Assembly: GCF_020740795.1 (NCBI RefSeq)
Contig: NC_067295.1
Span: forward strand, 2,108,501 to 2,172,500
Length of the DNA: 64,000 nucleotides
Source: Apus apus
Lineage: Eukaryota; Chordata; Aves; Apodiformes; Apodidae
Reading direction: 5' to 3'
A program made the position numbers and the translations under genes. The notes under the pieces are model-generated. The model was not told the DNA's origin, searched no databases, and saw only the letters and a list, made by a program, of their open reading frames with translations. Below are positions 35,626-50,000 of the stretch, piece after piece. Position 1 is the stretch's first letter; each line of letters opens with the position of its first letter.

Positions 35626-38600
35626 CAGCATTCTGCAAGTGTGCTTTTCAAGCTGTGCTGATGCTTTGGGGGATGCCTGTGGGGACCTGCTGAAGGGGGA
35701 AACCCAAATTACTTAGTTGCTCCAAGCTTAACAAAATCTCAGCAGAGAGCAGCTACATCATGGCCCCTTTCTTCGAATTAATAAACATAATTACTAATTA
35801 AATGCTGTACCATTAGCAGAGAAATCAGGAACAAAACCAATGAGCCCACCTGCCACATATTTTCTTGGAAGGAGTTTTGTTCTCACATTTAATTTTGGGA
35901 AGCCTTGCTAAGAATGGAGAGCACATCATAAACCTTCTAGAGTTGGCCAGCGATGAAGAGATCTACTGCAAACACCACAGACTGATCAGCAGGCATAAAT
36001 ATAATTTACTCCCATTTCTCTCCCAGTTTCCATGGAGAAAATGTCTGGATGTGCTGGCTGGCAGGAGGACACGGTGCCTCTGCCTCAAAAGCAGTGCAGT
36101 CACTTCTCATGTCTCTGAGGTGAAGTGCCAGAAGATGATTCCTCTCTCTCAACTACCACAGTGGGGTGGGCAGAGACAGCTGAACCACTTTGCTGGGTGG
36201 CTGGGCTGGCTGCTTGGCCTTCAAGTGCTCCCTGCTCACCAATGCCCAGCCATGCACAAAGGCAAGCAGGCAGCCACCCAGGCAGGAGACACCAGCTGCT
36301 GCTTTGGTGTCACTCAGCACTTTGCAATGAGGGGGAAAAAAGACACAGCTGAAACGGAGAGGTGGAACATTGCAGTTTAGATGGCACATTAGGGGGGCAT
36401 TGGCCTGAGCTGCTTGTTCTCGGGACAGACCTGCTTCCAAAATTGATCTCCCTTTTTTTTTTTCGTGCACAATGGACATCCTGGTGAGGAACTGTCTGTG
36501 AAGCAGCCAGGAGTTACTTTCACAGCATTTCAAATGCCAGTCCCCCATCGTGCAGTCGGGACTCTTCCCATCACACACCAGTTCACACCGAGGCCCCTAA
36601 CCAATGCACTGGTTCACATCCAAGAGGCCCTGCAGCCAAGGATCCTGATTTGCTTTTCTTTCCTGCACGAATCAGGCAGGTATTCACAAAACCTGTTCAA
36701 CTGCTGGAGCTTTGTCATATTAGCTCCCGTTTGAATGATCCAGTTTCTTGAGCCATTGAACAGCTCTCCAACCTGTAGGTCTGCTCTGAAAAGCAGCTTC
36801 TAACCCAGCCTCTGACCAAGGAGAAAAAATGCTGGTAGAAGTCCTCTGTTGGAAAGAGAGGGCCAAATTCTCCTTGTGGAGACCCACTTGATAGAATGTG
36901 GCTCAGCTTTACTGAGAGTGAGACATCGATTTTCTTTATTTAATATAGCATCATTATACTCTTTATCTGTTGGCTGCACAGCCCAGTGATGAGTACCTTA
37001 GCAGGGTGATGGATGGAAAACCCAGAGCAGTCATCTAGATGATAGATAGGGAGAAAATGTGGTGAATTAGTTCAGAGGAGAGAGAATACAGTCAATTATT
37101 TTACAGAAGGCAGTGTCTGGTATTTGCAGTTCCTGCCTGAGAGCAACAGAACACATGAATAAAAAGATTCTAGAGTTCAGAAGTGAATTTTTTTGTTTTA
37201 ATATCAACATAGGGGCAAAATGTTACAGTTCAGCTTTAGAAATAAACATAGGCTAGCCTCGGGAGCATGGATGTTCAGCAAAAGACTGAGAGCAAAGGTC
37301 ATGTAAGAACACAGGCACTGTTTTTATACTGTCTCATATAACTGAGATTAGAAATATCTCTGCTGTTCTGAATCTAACCCCTCCCTTCTAGAATCTGATA
37401 GATTTGGATAACATTAATTATTTGTAGCAGTGTTAGCATTTCTTTTTCCAAAGCAGTTAATGCACAAACAAAACAAAGCATAAATTGAGCCATTTCAGCA
37501 TGGGTGAAAACACCATTTAAAGCTTCATTTCCCAGCCTTCTATCTTGGAGGCAGACTGAGTTTGATGAGATCCATCCAGCAGGGGAGATGAGCTAGAGTG
37601 ACAGGTATCTGTGCCAGCTCAACACTGGGTTTATTTACATTTTCCACCAGCTCTGGGAGTTTGCACTTTCTCCTTCCTGAAATCCATCTTGATGGGGCAG
37701 CATTAGACAAATCATTTTAATTATAGTGCAGGGACTGGAGGTTTTCAGAAGGTCAGGGTCTCCGTGCCAACAGGTTTGATTAAAACCAGACGTGGGTAAA
37801 GAGTTAGGTGGAGAGCAGTGAGTCTGGGCCAGAAGGGATAGGGACAGTAAGTAGAGATTGTCTCACCTCCATGACTTCCTGACGTGTCCACGTTCCTGGT
37901 GGTGGTGAGTCAGGACTGTGTGGCAATGAGAAAAGTGAGGACGTTGCTGCTTACGCCACCACAGCAGGGATGTCAAACTGACAAGGTGCATTGTAGGGAC
38001 ACTTGGGGATGAGGATAATTGCTGAAATCCCAGACTGGTTTGGGTTGGAAGGGACCTTCAAGATCATCCAGTTCCAACCCCCTGCATGGGCAAGGACACC
38101 TCTCACTAGACCATGTTGCTCCAAGTCCCGTCCAACCTGCCCTTGAACATTTCCAGGGATGAGGCTTCTCTGGGCAACCTGGGCCAGGGTCTCACCACCC
38201 TCACAGGAAATAATTTCTTCCTAATAGCTCATTTAAATCTCCCCTCCTTGAGGCAGCTGCCTGCCACGTGCTGCTGGGCAGAAGGACTGGAAGTGGAGGC
38301 TGGCGAGTGCCTGGTCAGGGTCTGACTGGGCAAGGTGGGCACTGAGTTACTGAAACATCACTGATATCATCCTTACCCAGTGCTGCCAGGCCCCTTCCTG
38401 CTGCTGGGAGCCTCTCATACAGGCGGGGGCAGGACAGAGAAAGCAGACTGGTTGTTCAGACCCTCACTGGAATAAACTGGTTTCGTTCCAGTCAGTAAAT
38501 TAAATTACACTGATGTTTACCAGCTGAAAATCTGATCTCATGCTTATAGCAAGACAAGATACTCTCTCTCTTTAAAAAATTCTCCGATTTGTGACTTTCA

Positions 38601-41600
38601 AATTCCACCTAGCTGTTTTCTTCTGAGTCCCTTATGCTCACCAAACATCATCCTGATCTCTGTTTTTGGAGCACGTCTTCCTCCCGAATCAAACACCTGG
38701 CACGTGAGCGTGGGTCCCATCGGGCTGTGTGTGGGAGTGGGAGCACAGTGCTGAATTCTGATTGAGTCTTTTCAGTTTGTTGAGCCTCCTTCACCAAATT
38801 GCCCGCCCACGTGAAGGATCTGGTGCTCTGTCCCCTAGACCTGCATGAACAATGAGTCACACACCTTTATTTTTGCTTTCCAACAATTGCTGTTATCCTG
38901 GGAAGTGCTGGGAATGGTGTCCTGGGATCCTTCAAAATGGAAACCTGTGCGCAGCTGCAGCCAGCTCTTCTGCAGAAAGCAAATCTTGGGCTGGCTTTTT
39001 GGTGCTTTTCTTTCTCTTTTCCTAATTTATTCTGCTTAAAGAAGCCACGTGGTGATAATCAGACAGTGTACTGCTGACCTGACAGAGTTCAGCAGCCATC
39101 TGTTTAACATGGAGATGCAGAGAATTTCCAGAGAAGCCTTTTATTATTCTTTTGGTTCAAGAGAACAGGAGGAGTCCTCAGCATGGACAGCAGTTTTACA
39201 GCACTAACAAATTCTGCAGTTAACAGTAAAACAATCAATTTATCACCCAAGGCCGCTGCTTTCTCTGCATGGAGCCTGGAGGTTTGCTGTGGTTTGGAAG
39301 GATGGGCCATCAGTTTCTGTTAGCTTCATTTTCCCAGCATCTTCCAACTTTGTAGTTGAAAACAAAGTCTCCTCTTCGGCTTTGTTCTCTTTCTGCAGCC
39401 AAAACGTACATCTGCAGGCAGAGCAGAAAGCAGGGATTTTGTTTGAACAAGCTCTCAGGCCTGTTTAGGATTTTGTCTGGTACAAACCAGGGCCTTGATC
39501 CTGCGCTGAGACATCCTGGGAAGATCCTTGTTCTGGCACGGAGCCCCACCAGAACCATCCACCCTCATTGTGGCCTCCACGCAGCCAGCCAGTGCCTGAG
39601 ATTTATGAAGGATGGCTCAAGTCTATCAACATCATGAGGTACACTAGCATAAACTGTGCATTAATAGATGCATAAATTAGCTTTATTTCTTCCCTCTTGG
39701 GCCTTCCTGGGTTTCCTTCAGAGCCCCCTCAATGCTGAGCGTGATTGTCTCCTCCACCGCTCCACAGTCTGATCCTGGCAGGCTCCAACTGTAAAACCAT
39801 GCCAGGTGAAATGGTCAGGGAGCTGATGCTGGGGGCTTAATTGTTTTTCTCAGCATGTCTAAGCCTCTTATTAATAATTTGTTAGTAAATAAGGAGTGTT
39901 CCTCAGCCACTGCATTAGTACTTGAGAGAAATTCACTGAAGCCCCAGTGACCATGTTTAGTTTTGCCCCATAATGGAAGGACAATTAAAGAGTGAAGCTG
40001 CTGCTTTGGGGTTTTTTGGCAAGATATAAAATGTGCAGAAATGTGAAAAGTACAAAAGCCTGAGCCTGAAGGTTTTTGCAAAATGTAAGCAGAAAAACAT
40101 TTGATTTTCTTTTTAAACCTGAGCTGAGGTTGCACTGTGTGGTGTTCATGTTGGCTTCAAACTAGGGAGGGGAGGGACAAAAATCTTCAAAAGCTGTGAC
40201 CTGAGTTGGTGGGAATTTCAGCACACGGTAGTCTTGGAAAGCCTTTTCCATTGCAGAGCTGGAGCATTTCCCCTGAAAAGCATTCCTAAAGTAGTCCCTG
40301 CTCCCACCAGGGCAAACCAGCCTGTATCCTGGGCAAACTGGTCTGTGTTCTGGGCTTGCTGAGCATCCCCAGCTCCTATATGGGCAGCAAAGCTGCACGC
40401 TGCTGCATGAAGCCATAGGAAAAACATCTGAGGTGGTGAAATCTTCAGTTTGGACTTAGTACCTTTGTCTTTTTAAGCTCTAAAGAGGGAGTGTGCACAT
40501 TTTGGGACAGGGCTGCCCTTGGAGAGATGAGCAGGAGGAGATCTCCAGCCCAATGTCACTACTGGAGGCAGAACCCCTCTTGCTGCAGGTGGTTTCCCAG
40601 GATTTGTGTCTTTGCAATCTGCTGCCAGGGCTGGCCCTGTTGCTGCTCTCCATATCTCTGGCAGCACTAATCAAAAGCACAATATGGTCTGAGAATCTCA
40701 CTTTGTACCAGGGAATTAGTCAGCAGGAGAGAAAGCTGATAATCTGCACCCTGCAAGTTGTCACCTCCCGCAGTACCTTGCAGTGAGTCACTTGGAAATG
40801 GCTTTAGCTGAACTGCCACACTGTGCTGAGATGTTATTTCCTATCAGAAAGGTCCAGAGCTTCAAGCCCAGGTGGTTTAAGCAGGGGGAGCTGAGCCAGG
40901 AGACAAGTGAGCCCTGGGGGTCACACAAGAGCAACTCAGGTGGCAAGGGCATGGTATGGAAAAGGGCACTAAATGTTTGTACAGACAACAAGGTTATGCT
41001 CAGGGCTTTTTCCAGATTTCAACACCCAGTCCCTCTAACCAAAGCAGCAACCTTGTGCAGCTCAACCCTTCAAGCTCTTTACTTTTACTCTCCTTTTCTG
41101 AAAAAAAATAAAAAATTGAAGGCCCATACAATTTCCAAGCGTGGAGGATGAGTCCCTCAAAATGTTCTCAAGAAAATCAGGCCCAGGAAGAGGGAAGAGT
41201 GATGAGGATTTAGTGAATAAAAGCCTCTGTGTGAATATGAAGAGGGATCTGAAAGTAATTTTCTTAAATACACAAAAAAATCCACAAACCAGGTTTCCTT
41301 TTAGGAAGCTGAGAATCACTGATCTGTTACTCCCGTGTGCATCCCACTTGCTAGGAGGTGTTCAGTAGGAAAACTCGCAGGGATACAGCAGGATTTTCAT
41401 AGCCACTACGTGGAAAAAGCTTTAATGAAAATGATGTGTCAGGTTTTGACTGATCAGCACTAAAAGCACTTTTTTTTTTCCCCATCTTTTGTGGGTTGCT
41501 GATTACCTACCAGTGGCCAGGCTGCAGCTCCATCAGGCCACTGTCTGGGAGGGGACACGGGGAGGTTTCAACATGCATTTAAAATTGATGTGTGTTTTGG

Positions 41601-42539
41601 GTTTAATGACAACAACTTAAAATTCCTGGAGTGTGTTTCTCTTCTAAGATTCTTCTGATCTCAGCCATTGAATTTATCTTCATAAACTGCAAGGAAAATT
41701 GAAAAGTAATGTCCTTGTCTTGGGAAGGAACTTACTCGAATGTTTAAGTTTGAGTAATATCCACATTATATATTACTCTCTTATTATTATTAGAAAATCT
41801 GACATTAACAGATCTTCTGCAATGCTATTAGTTGTTGGTAAATATTTACTTAGCAGCATCAGAGCATCTCAGCTTGTTTCTTTTCTCATTAATCATTTGT
41901 TCATAGTAACTCTCTGTTATTAATCTTGAAGTCTGATGGGTCCCCTGAATTGCCAACACTGTCTCTGCTCCCTGTTCCCTGGCTGACACCAGCAGTTGAC
42001 TTTCTGGCACGTTGTTTTGGGTGATAAAACTGTGGCTCTATAAGCCCTGAATGCAGGAGATGGTGAACATTTTCCATAATTTCCAGATACTTATGACAAA
42101 ACATTAATAATACAAAGTTCCCTTAGGAAAGAGCAAACAGAACTGTTGAGTTTCCAGATCAGCTTATTCTCTCAGATGCTTTAAAGCAGGGGCAATGAGA
42201 AGTTGAATGTTATTCAACAAATGCCTGGACCAAACAAACTGAAATTCTTTGGAGAAATGTGGGTGTATCTCTGCTGGGAAAGTGAAAATTAAAGATGAGT
42301 ACATTGGGTTCAGCAAAGCTCAAGGTCTCTTTTCAAACATCAAGTCATGCATGTATGAGCTAACCCAGAATGATGCTGTTTGCCTCCCCCTGTCTGCTCC
42401 TGACACCCAGACAGCTCGGGCTGGGCTTGGCTCAGCAGCCTGGAGAGCTGCTGTGAGTGGCAGAGGGAAAGGACCCAAGTCCTGGATGCTCTGGGGAGGC
42501 AAGTGTGCTCCTTCAGGATTCACAGAGCCATCTGGGTGA
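35626..42539. other. Non-coding sequence with one CR1 copy
   Basis: Contains the CR1 at 38.0 kb. A 171-codon open frame at 35865-36380 on the plus strand has no recognisable content. Nothing else can be named. Confidence 0.6.
38024..38255 (-). mobile_element. CR1 LINE 3' end
   Basis: 'gaaatcccagactggtttgg', 'agatcatccagttccaaccc', 'ccatgttgctccaagtcccg' and 'tctgggcaacctgggccagg' follow the reversed CR1 order. The very end of the tail is eroded. Confidence 0.9.
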
Positions 42540-42850
42540 CACTGGGCTGTGTTCTCAGTGGGACTGGTGAGAGGCAAGTCAGCCCTGATACCAAACCTGC
42601 CTCTGTCATTCACTGGCCCTACATATTCCCCAGAATCTATCTTATTTACCATACCTGGCTCATGTCCTAGGATTGAGTCCAAAACTGCTTCTGCTCTTGA
42701 CTGCTGGAGTCTCAGTGTAAAGGCAGCTTGCTGTACACCCTCCAAGGGCCGTCCCAGCAGGTTGGCTGTGGTTATCCCAGACACCAGCCTGATATTAAGA
42801 TCCCCCATTATCAATGGTTTGACTTTTCGAAAGCTGCCTACATAAACAAA
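42540..42850 (-). mobile_element. Decayed LINE endonuclease-like fragment (CR1-like)
   Basis: The minus-strand reading gives KPLIMGDLN, then about 35 residues on SRAEAVLDSILGHEPGMV. This lines up with the GDFN ... TRxxALLDLVLTNxxGLV block of APE-type endonucleases in CR1-like LINEs. The SDH motif expected after it is lost, and the conserved Trp after GDFN is absent. The frame stays open for over 160 codons, though the downstream part resembles nothing known. It is probably an old internal LINE piece; chance similarity is the alternative. Confidence 0.42.
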
Positions 42851-45800
42851 GGCTATTTAGCTTGTGATTGTGCCCTGGAGAGTGTCCTACAATCACTTTC
42901 ATTTCCCTTTTTGCCTTCAAACACTGAGGCTGTCCTTGTGATGAGAGCAGAGACCAGGAGCCACAGCCTGGACCTGCTCCCAGCCCAGTTACTGCTGTGT
43001 GGCCCTGGCCATGGCCAGGCCTTTTTGTTTTTCAGTCCATTCAACTAAATAATGAATATTCTGTCTGGAAAGGGTTGAGAGACATTCTTGTCCCTACAGA
43101 AAACTGCACAAGAATGGCTTGATAAATGGTAATAAAAGGGAAACTAACATTTAATGGAAATTAATTGAAGAGAAAACAAAAACAAGCAGAAGATCTTAAG
43201 AAAATGTTGTATGTGATTTTGAGATCTTTGCACATTGGTAATGGACACTGATAGTTTTAGCTAACCATCCACAGGATAAATTCTGCTTTTTTCTGCTTGG
43301 TCTCCTATTAGAATCACATTTGGACAGCACTTCCCAAGCTAATTTTTGCTTCTGAAACAGCAGAGTTTTACATGTAAAAACTGTTCTGACAGCAGTTTTC
43401 TCTCTTCTTGATGGTATCATTTTCTCCCATCTTTAACAAAGGATTGGTGTCTTTTACAGTACAAAGATGCTATCTTAAAATGTTTGTATCCCTTGCTTAT
43501 TTACTGGAGACACTAAAGGCTTTGCATGACAAGAGCTGGTGAAGGGCAACCTCAGCTCTGCTGGGTCCAGGTCCCAGGGTCTGCTCACCCCTGTTCTGAT
43601 GGGCACCAGCTCTCCAATTTGCCTTCCCTCTTCTAGCAGAGATGAGCTTCTCTCAGAGATACCCATGACTGCTACCCAGAATTTTATCATAAGATTTTCT
43701 CAAATGAGTGGACATGTGCCAAATTAACATTTTTCCCGGGGCTGTGACTACACATGAGGACCCATTTTGTAGCAAGAATCTTTGGCAGTTTTTTTTCCCC
43801 TCATCAGCACTGATAGTTAATTAGCTGTTCCCTTTAGTCACTGCTGTTGTCAGATTTGTTTCATCTCCCTGATAGTGCTGTGTAATGGGCTGAGCCCACA
43901 GGGAATGTGCTCTTTCTCTTCCCTTTCCCAACCCGGGACACAAAGCTGCCCACCTCCCAGGTGCTCTGCAGTGCCTCTGGCCTCACACTTGTGTCTCTTG
44001 AGGACACCCTAGTGATTTGTACCATCCATTTCTTGATCTCCTAAGGCAAGAGAAAGATTTCAGAGCTGTAAGTTTGTTTCTCCCACAGAAGAAAAAGATT
44101 TCCTGCTTCACTCCTGGTACGTCTCCTTCAGATCACGCAGTTCTGATCTCTGGGCAGTGTCACTTCCCTTCACCTGCACTAACACTCCTGTTTTCCAGCA
44201 CCTGAAGTTACAGGAAGGTTTGTGCTTGACAGACCTGCCAACCTTGCTGCTGCTCTTGGCTTTGAGCTGCTCTGAAGCAGGTGAAGTGAGAGTCTGGCCA
44301 TGCCATGGAGAGAGCAGGTAGCACCTTCTGGCACTTCTGCTCCTCCAGCAGATCCGTTCTGTAAATGCAGCCTGAGACACAGCCTGCCAGAGCTGCAGAC
44401 TCCAAAGCTGAGAGTACAACTGTCATAAATGAATTGGGTTTGTTTCTGCCTCTTATTTTTTAATTTAGGGCTTGTTTACATTGGAAAACTAACCTGGACT
44501 AACTGAAGGCTGGAATCTGAAGCAGATTCATTCAGCTGCATTCGCTTCTACATGGCCAGAATGTCAGAGGCTTTTGTTTGGTTTGTTGTGATTTGTCTCC
44601 AAAATGCATTAAGATAAACAAAATTAAGTCTGTTTTAGTTCCCAAGGAATATTTTATATATGCCCATTCATTTTAAAAGTTCTTAGATTAATTTTGCAGC
44701 AAATGTCCCTGTGTAGACACATCAACATTCCTAATAACATTTGGCTGAAAGGCAAGATAATGGCAAAGTCCAGGCTCGAATAAAAGGGATGAATCATCTC
44801 TAAATCACATGTTACGATATAATAGGATAAAAGGACAATTGTTTTGTTGGAGAGAAGCTGCCATGCCCAGACCAGCTGTAGGGTCATTTCAGCCTGAGGA
44901 TTGTCCCCTGTGCATCTACAGCAGGTGACACAGCCTGACTTGCAGAGCACGTGTCAGCCACGGCTCCCCCGCCACCCTGCGTCTCACATGCAAATGCAAC
45001 AGTGGCAGCACTTGATTCATCAGGGTTTGACTCCTGGGACCCCAAAAATGACCACGGGATTGAATCAGACCTCATCCAGGGACACATGAGGGTGGAGGGG
45101 GTCCTGTCCCCCACCCAACTCTTAGGTCCGCAAGTGCCACTGCTGGGTGGCAGCCTGTGTCCTGCATGCTTTAGGCCATTGAAAGAGCCACAGAGTCACA
45201 CACTCACACCATGTGCACAGCTTTAAAACCACAGGGACTCTATGGAAGCCAAAAAAATTACTTCACATTTGCGTTAGTAGATCCCAGAATAGGAGGTGAC
45301 TCCCTCTGCCAGCAAAAAATGAAAGCCTGAAATGCCAGCCCATTACTTAAGCACACATGGACCCATTTTCACAGGCTTCATCTCCCCTGCCCCTGGAAAA
45401 AAATGTTCCTTGGAAATTACAGTAATTGTTTTATTCTCTTTGATCTCCACTAATAAAGCCATGGACTATCACTCAGCAGGAGCTGTTGCTCTTAGTTAGG
45501 TTCCTTCCAACGGTACTTACATTAGGAAGGCTCTGGGGAAATTTCAGTAAATGCACTTGAAAAGAGCTCTGCAAAACTGCTCAGACTTTCTGTAAAAAAT
45601 ATTTACCCTGCACTTGCTCAGCACACTTCTCAGCTTGTTTGTTTTGCTCTTTACTGCAGTTGTTGTTGGACTGAAGTGAAACCTAGAGAAAGTTGTGACT
45701 CCTTGTCAAGGGATCTCACAACAGCTGGGGAAGAGAGGGAAAGATTTCTGAAACCCAGAGAAGTCCCTGCAGAAACCACACTTGAGAATGACAGTGGCTG

Positions 45801-46994
45801 GCTCTTCATATTTTACTTTCCAACCTTAGTAAGGATGATGGGATGATAGATATCCAGTGGTCCTCCAGCAGGGACCCCTTCATGTCCAAAGCTCAGTGTA
45901 AGAGCTCCCAGCATCCCAGACTATATCTCATCAGAGGAAATACCATTTCATTCCCAGGAAGGGCAGCACCAACTGGGCTTTTGGTGTGGTAGCCTTATCA
46001 CTGCCAAGTACTGGGAGACCTCATGGGTCGGTCCGTTCAGAACTGGTGCTGCAGAAGGACAACAGCCCCTCAGTTCTCCAGCCCCTTAGAGAGTAAGTGG
46101 CTTGTTTAGGAATTTGAGAACTTGTTAGGTTTAGTTTTTAGTCTGCAGGCTTTAAACACCACAGCTAGAGCTGAAGATCAGCTTGGCAAGTCTGGTCAAC
46201 AAGCCAAACACCAGCCCACCTGGGCACCCACAGGAGTGACCGTCACGTTGTGCATGGGCGAGTTCTCCCACGTGGCTCTTGGTGAGCTGCAGCATGCTGC
46301 TGTCACCTTCTGTGGAGCTGACAAACCTACAGATGGTTGTAAGAAGATGCAGAGAGGAAGCCAAATGTCAGAGCTGCTGGGCACTGATGGGAAAAAAAAT
46401 CACTCTTTAAAAGCAATTCTGCATTTCAAATGAAGCGACCAATGAGATCCCCAACCTGTGACATCTCTTGGCCACTTCTTGCTGTTTTAAGATGAAGGTG
46501 GCAGTGGATTTACACCAAATAGGAAGGGTCTGAAGCAGATCCCTGTACCTGCCTGTTGCATAACTGGCAACTGAAAACAGGAGTAATCACACCAGCTGGT
46601 CCCTTTTTTTGCTTTCCCCTTCCAGCTAGAAACTGTAAAAGCTCAAGAGACCAACTGCACAACCTTAAAGTCATATTTACTGTGTTTGGCATCCTGCCAC
46701 AGGAGGTGGGAATGGGGGTCTGGACATGTTGCTGCTTTATACTTAATGATCTCCTGGATGTGCAAGTGAAGAAATATAATCCCCAGTGAAGGCAGGGGCA
46801 GGGCTGGTAAGGAATAAAAGGCCTCTTCCTCTGAACTGGTTTTGATCTTCCTATGGGCTGGAAATGAAGAGCAGTAATTAAAGCTTAACTGGAAGAGATC
46901 AGAAAGCTTTTAAAATTAATAAAACTTGTAACAGGCAATGAAGGATGATGTGATTTAAAGGCTGTGCAGGCTGCCCTGCCAGTCAGCTCTTTAA

Positions 46995-47013
46995 GGGGGG
47001 CATGCTGCCCCCC
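46995..47013. other. G-run/C-run perfect inverted repeat
   Basis: GGGGGGCA and TGCCCCCC form an 8-bp perfect stem around a 3-base loop (TGC), followed by more C. It would make a very stable small hairpin. No gene context gives it a role. Confidence 0.6.
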
Positions 47014-50000
47014 CCCGTGCAGGTGTGCCAGCTGGGCAGAGCTGGCATGCACATGGGAGCAGGAGCTGTGTTCCCAGCACCTTCCTCAACTCCTGCTGGG
47101 CTTTCCCTGCTCTAAATCCTGGGAAAACACCACGATTATTCCAGAGTTACTCTAGTTTGTCAGGCCAGCAGGTAATGCACGGGAGCCTCATTCCAGCTCA
47201 GTCCCTCACCTGGAACTTCTTTTATTTTTCATCACTCAGTTATTTTTTAATGAAGAGACCATCACCACATGATATGTCTCCACCAGCTGGTGCTTTACAT
47301 AGAGAGCCTCAAGCTGCATGAACTGATGACGTTGAAAACCATGAAATAAATATATATAATTCTCTTCTGATCTTTTAAAGGCAAGGACATCCTGTGTGTA
47401 ACGATAATACCTTAATTGTTCAGCCTGGCATCTTCAGTTAGCCATTGTCCTTTTAAACACAAATGGGTCTTATAGCAGGGAAGAGGCAGACAGAGTGACC
47501 ACTGCCCCAGAGACCTCCACAGCAGTCATTTCACAACAGTGTTGCTCTGTGATGGTCATGTTTTCCAACAGGAAATTAATGTTCTTGGTCTGGTCCTAGG
47601 GAGGACATGATGCTCCCATCAGAAAAGCCAGGCTCCCTGGCTGCAGGAGCAACAGCTCAGAGATGGGGACAGACACCTTCATGGCTACAAGTACCTCAAA
47701 GGTCTGTGCCACCTGGCTGTGGTTTAGATGTTCTTTGAAGGACTGTGAAACACATAAATGGCTGGTGCATGTGGGCACCCAGAGTGGGTTTCCTGAGAGG
47801 AGGGAGCAAAAGATTCACCCCAGACTTCACAGCAGTTGCCCGGGAAGATGTCTTTCTGCAATGCTCCAACATCTGCTTAGGGCACTGCCACGTGTGGAGC
47901 AAAGCTCTAGGCTGGCAGGTTTTCCCAATTTAAAGAATTCTTGGATGGAATTAATGGACTTTTCTCAGCTCTGGGGCTGATCTTGGGGAGAGTGAAGGCA
48001 GGGAGATGTTCTACCTCTGCCCTTTCACCACCTGATGCCACTGAAAGCTCAGACTCCTCTGGATGAAAGCAATGTGCACTGCAAGGCCAGAGAGCAGCCA
48101 CCACCCCTGGCTCTGCTCCACTGAGACAGGGGATGGGAAAGGAAAGGTTGTTTCAGCCTTTGACTGCCATTTATTCCAGCACTAAAAGAAAATGAATTTT
48201 TAAATCCTAATGCTGAAACACCTATTAAAAAGAGTACTGAACTATGGCAGAAGAATGTCTGGCAGGTAAGGCTTTTTGGATTAACCCAGCTGATTTTTAT
48301 TTTTTACTGAAAATGAACTCTCTCTGGCTTTCTTAAAAGGTCACCTTTTTAAAAAACAAAAGCAAAACCAAAAAACTACTGTGCTGGGAAAATGCTTTTA
48401 ACTCTCATCTGCTTTGTGTTGTGTGCATTTTCTAAGTCCTGGGTTTACTTCTTACTGGAAAATGGTCTTGGATCATCTCTGAGTTGGAAATTTTATTTTA
48501 TTTATCAGGTGCATGTGAGAAATAGGATTTTTAACTCTTTATGCTCTTTTTTTTTATTTTAAATTTTTATTGGATGCTCAGCACCATGTCTTTGGATCTC
48601 AAACTGAACCAAATCCTCCCTACTGGGTTTTTTCCTCCTCCTACCACCCACCCTCTGCCAGCAACTCTCCAGGGGCCCTGAAGCTCCCTGTCTCACCTCC
48701 TGGTGTCTCTGCCCTGGCACACAGAGAGGCTTCAATGGGCTCTCTTTGTTCTGCTTGCTTGCTAAGGAGCTGGTATTTCCTCCTCCTGGCACTGTCACTA
48801 CCAACAGCTCCAGAAGAAGAGGCTGGTTTTTTCTGCAACACCCTCCACAGCTGGTGGAGAGGACTGGACATGTCTGAGAGACACAGATGTTTTCATGTCT
48901 TGTGCTCCTGCCTACAATCAGTCCATACTCTGTGGATGTTCCTGGACACAGTAAAGCTTTAAAACATTTTATAGCAAATCCAAAATGTTATTAGATCCTT
49001 CTGCACCAAAGGATCTCTCTCAAGAAAATGCTCTGTGCTGAAAAATAACAGAGAGGGGACCAGGCATGTCGGGATGTACCAGCTCAGTTTGCAACCTTAA
49101 ATCCCCATTAGGAATTAGCTTTCTGGCCAAAACCTGTTGCCCGAGGATTACTAATAGACAAATAGATTTTCAAAGGGTGCCCAACTCAGTTCATATTATT
49201 CAGACTTTGCCCACAATCAGTCAAACCCTGACACATGAATTCTCATGAGTATTAGGTGGCTCAGACAGAAGCACAGAAGGACAAAAGCCCCCATGAAGCA
49301 TCACTTTCTCCCAGGAGATTGATCACCAGTTGCTCCACACCCATGTGCTTGATGCCCCAAACCCACTTGCTCTGCCACAGTCCTAGGCTAGACCAAGCAT
49401 TGCTCCCCTCTGTGGGATGGTCCTCACACTCCTGTGCAGAATTCCCTTTAAAAACGCCCCAACGGGTGGCTTCTCTAAACATATTACACAAATTATATTT
49501 TTATTGATTACAAAGCAGCACTGGCTCAAAAGGACTCTCTCAGGATGCTCTGCATGCAAGTTTGTCACATCATTCTTTTATATTTATTGACTTCCTCCTT
49601 CAAACTAGTTAGATTTTCGCTTCATTAATCATATTAAAAGGCTGTTTCTGAACCTCATGTCTCTGATGGTTAGAATTACACTTCTGATTTCCATCTTAGT
49701 TTATTTATAGACAGTTGATTCATGTTGCCACATAAGGAATACTAGAAATACAAAAATAAGAACTGATCTTTAACAATCGGTCTAGACTAAGGACAGAGAA
49801 CAAGTGAAAAATCCCTATTTTTATTGTTAAGCAAGTATAAGATAGTGCATTTTAGTAATGGCAATTTGCATTTCAAGAGCAGCTGAGCAGCCAATATAGA
49901 TGTTAAACTCCTGAAACCAAACCACTCTTCTGTCAGTAAGGTAGGGCTTCTTTGTTCGTACGCTTATAAGAACAGATCAGCTCTTATGCTCTGGATTGTA

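Noticed and set aside
35364..35651. 95-codon minus frame with protein-like sequence ([20 protein letters not shown])
   Set aside because: The sequence is typical of translated CR1 3' regions found throughout bird genomes; it is annotated as CR1.
35865..36380. 171-codon plus-strand open frame
   Set aside because: No recognisable domain and ordinary composition; a 141-codon frame on the opposite strand overlaps it. Length alone is not enough in 64 kb.
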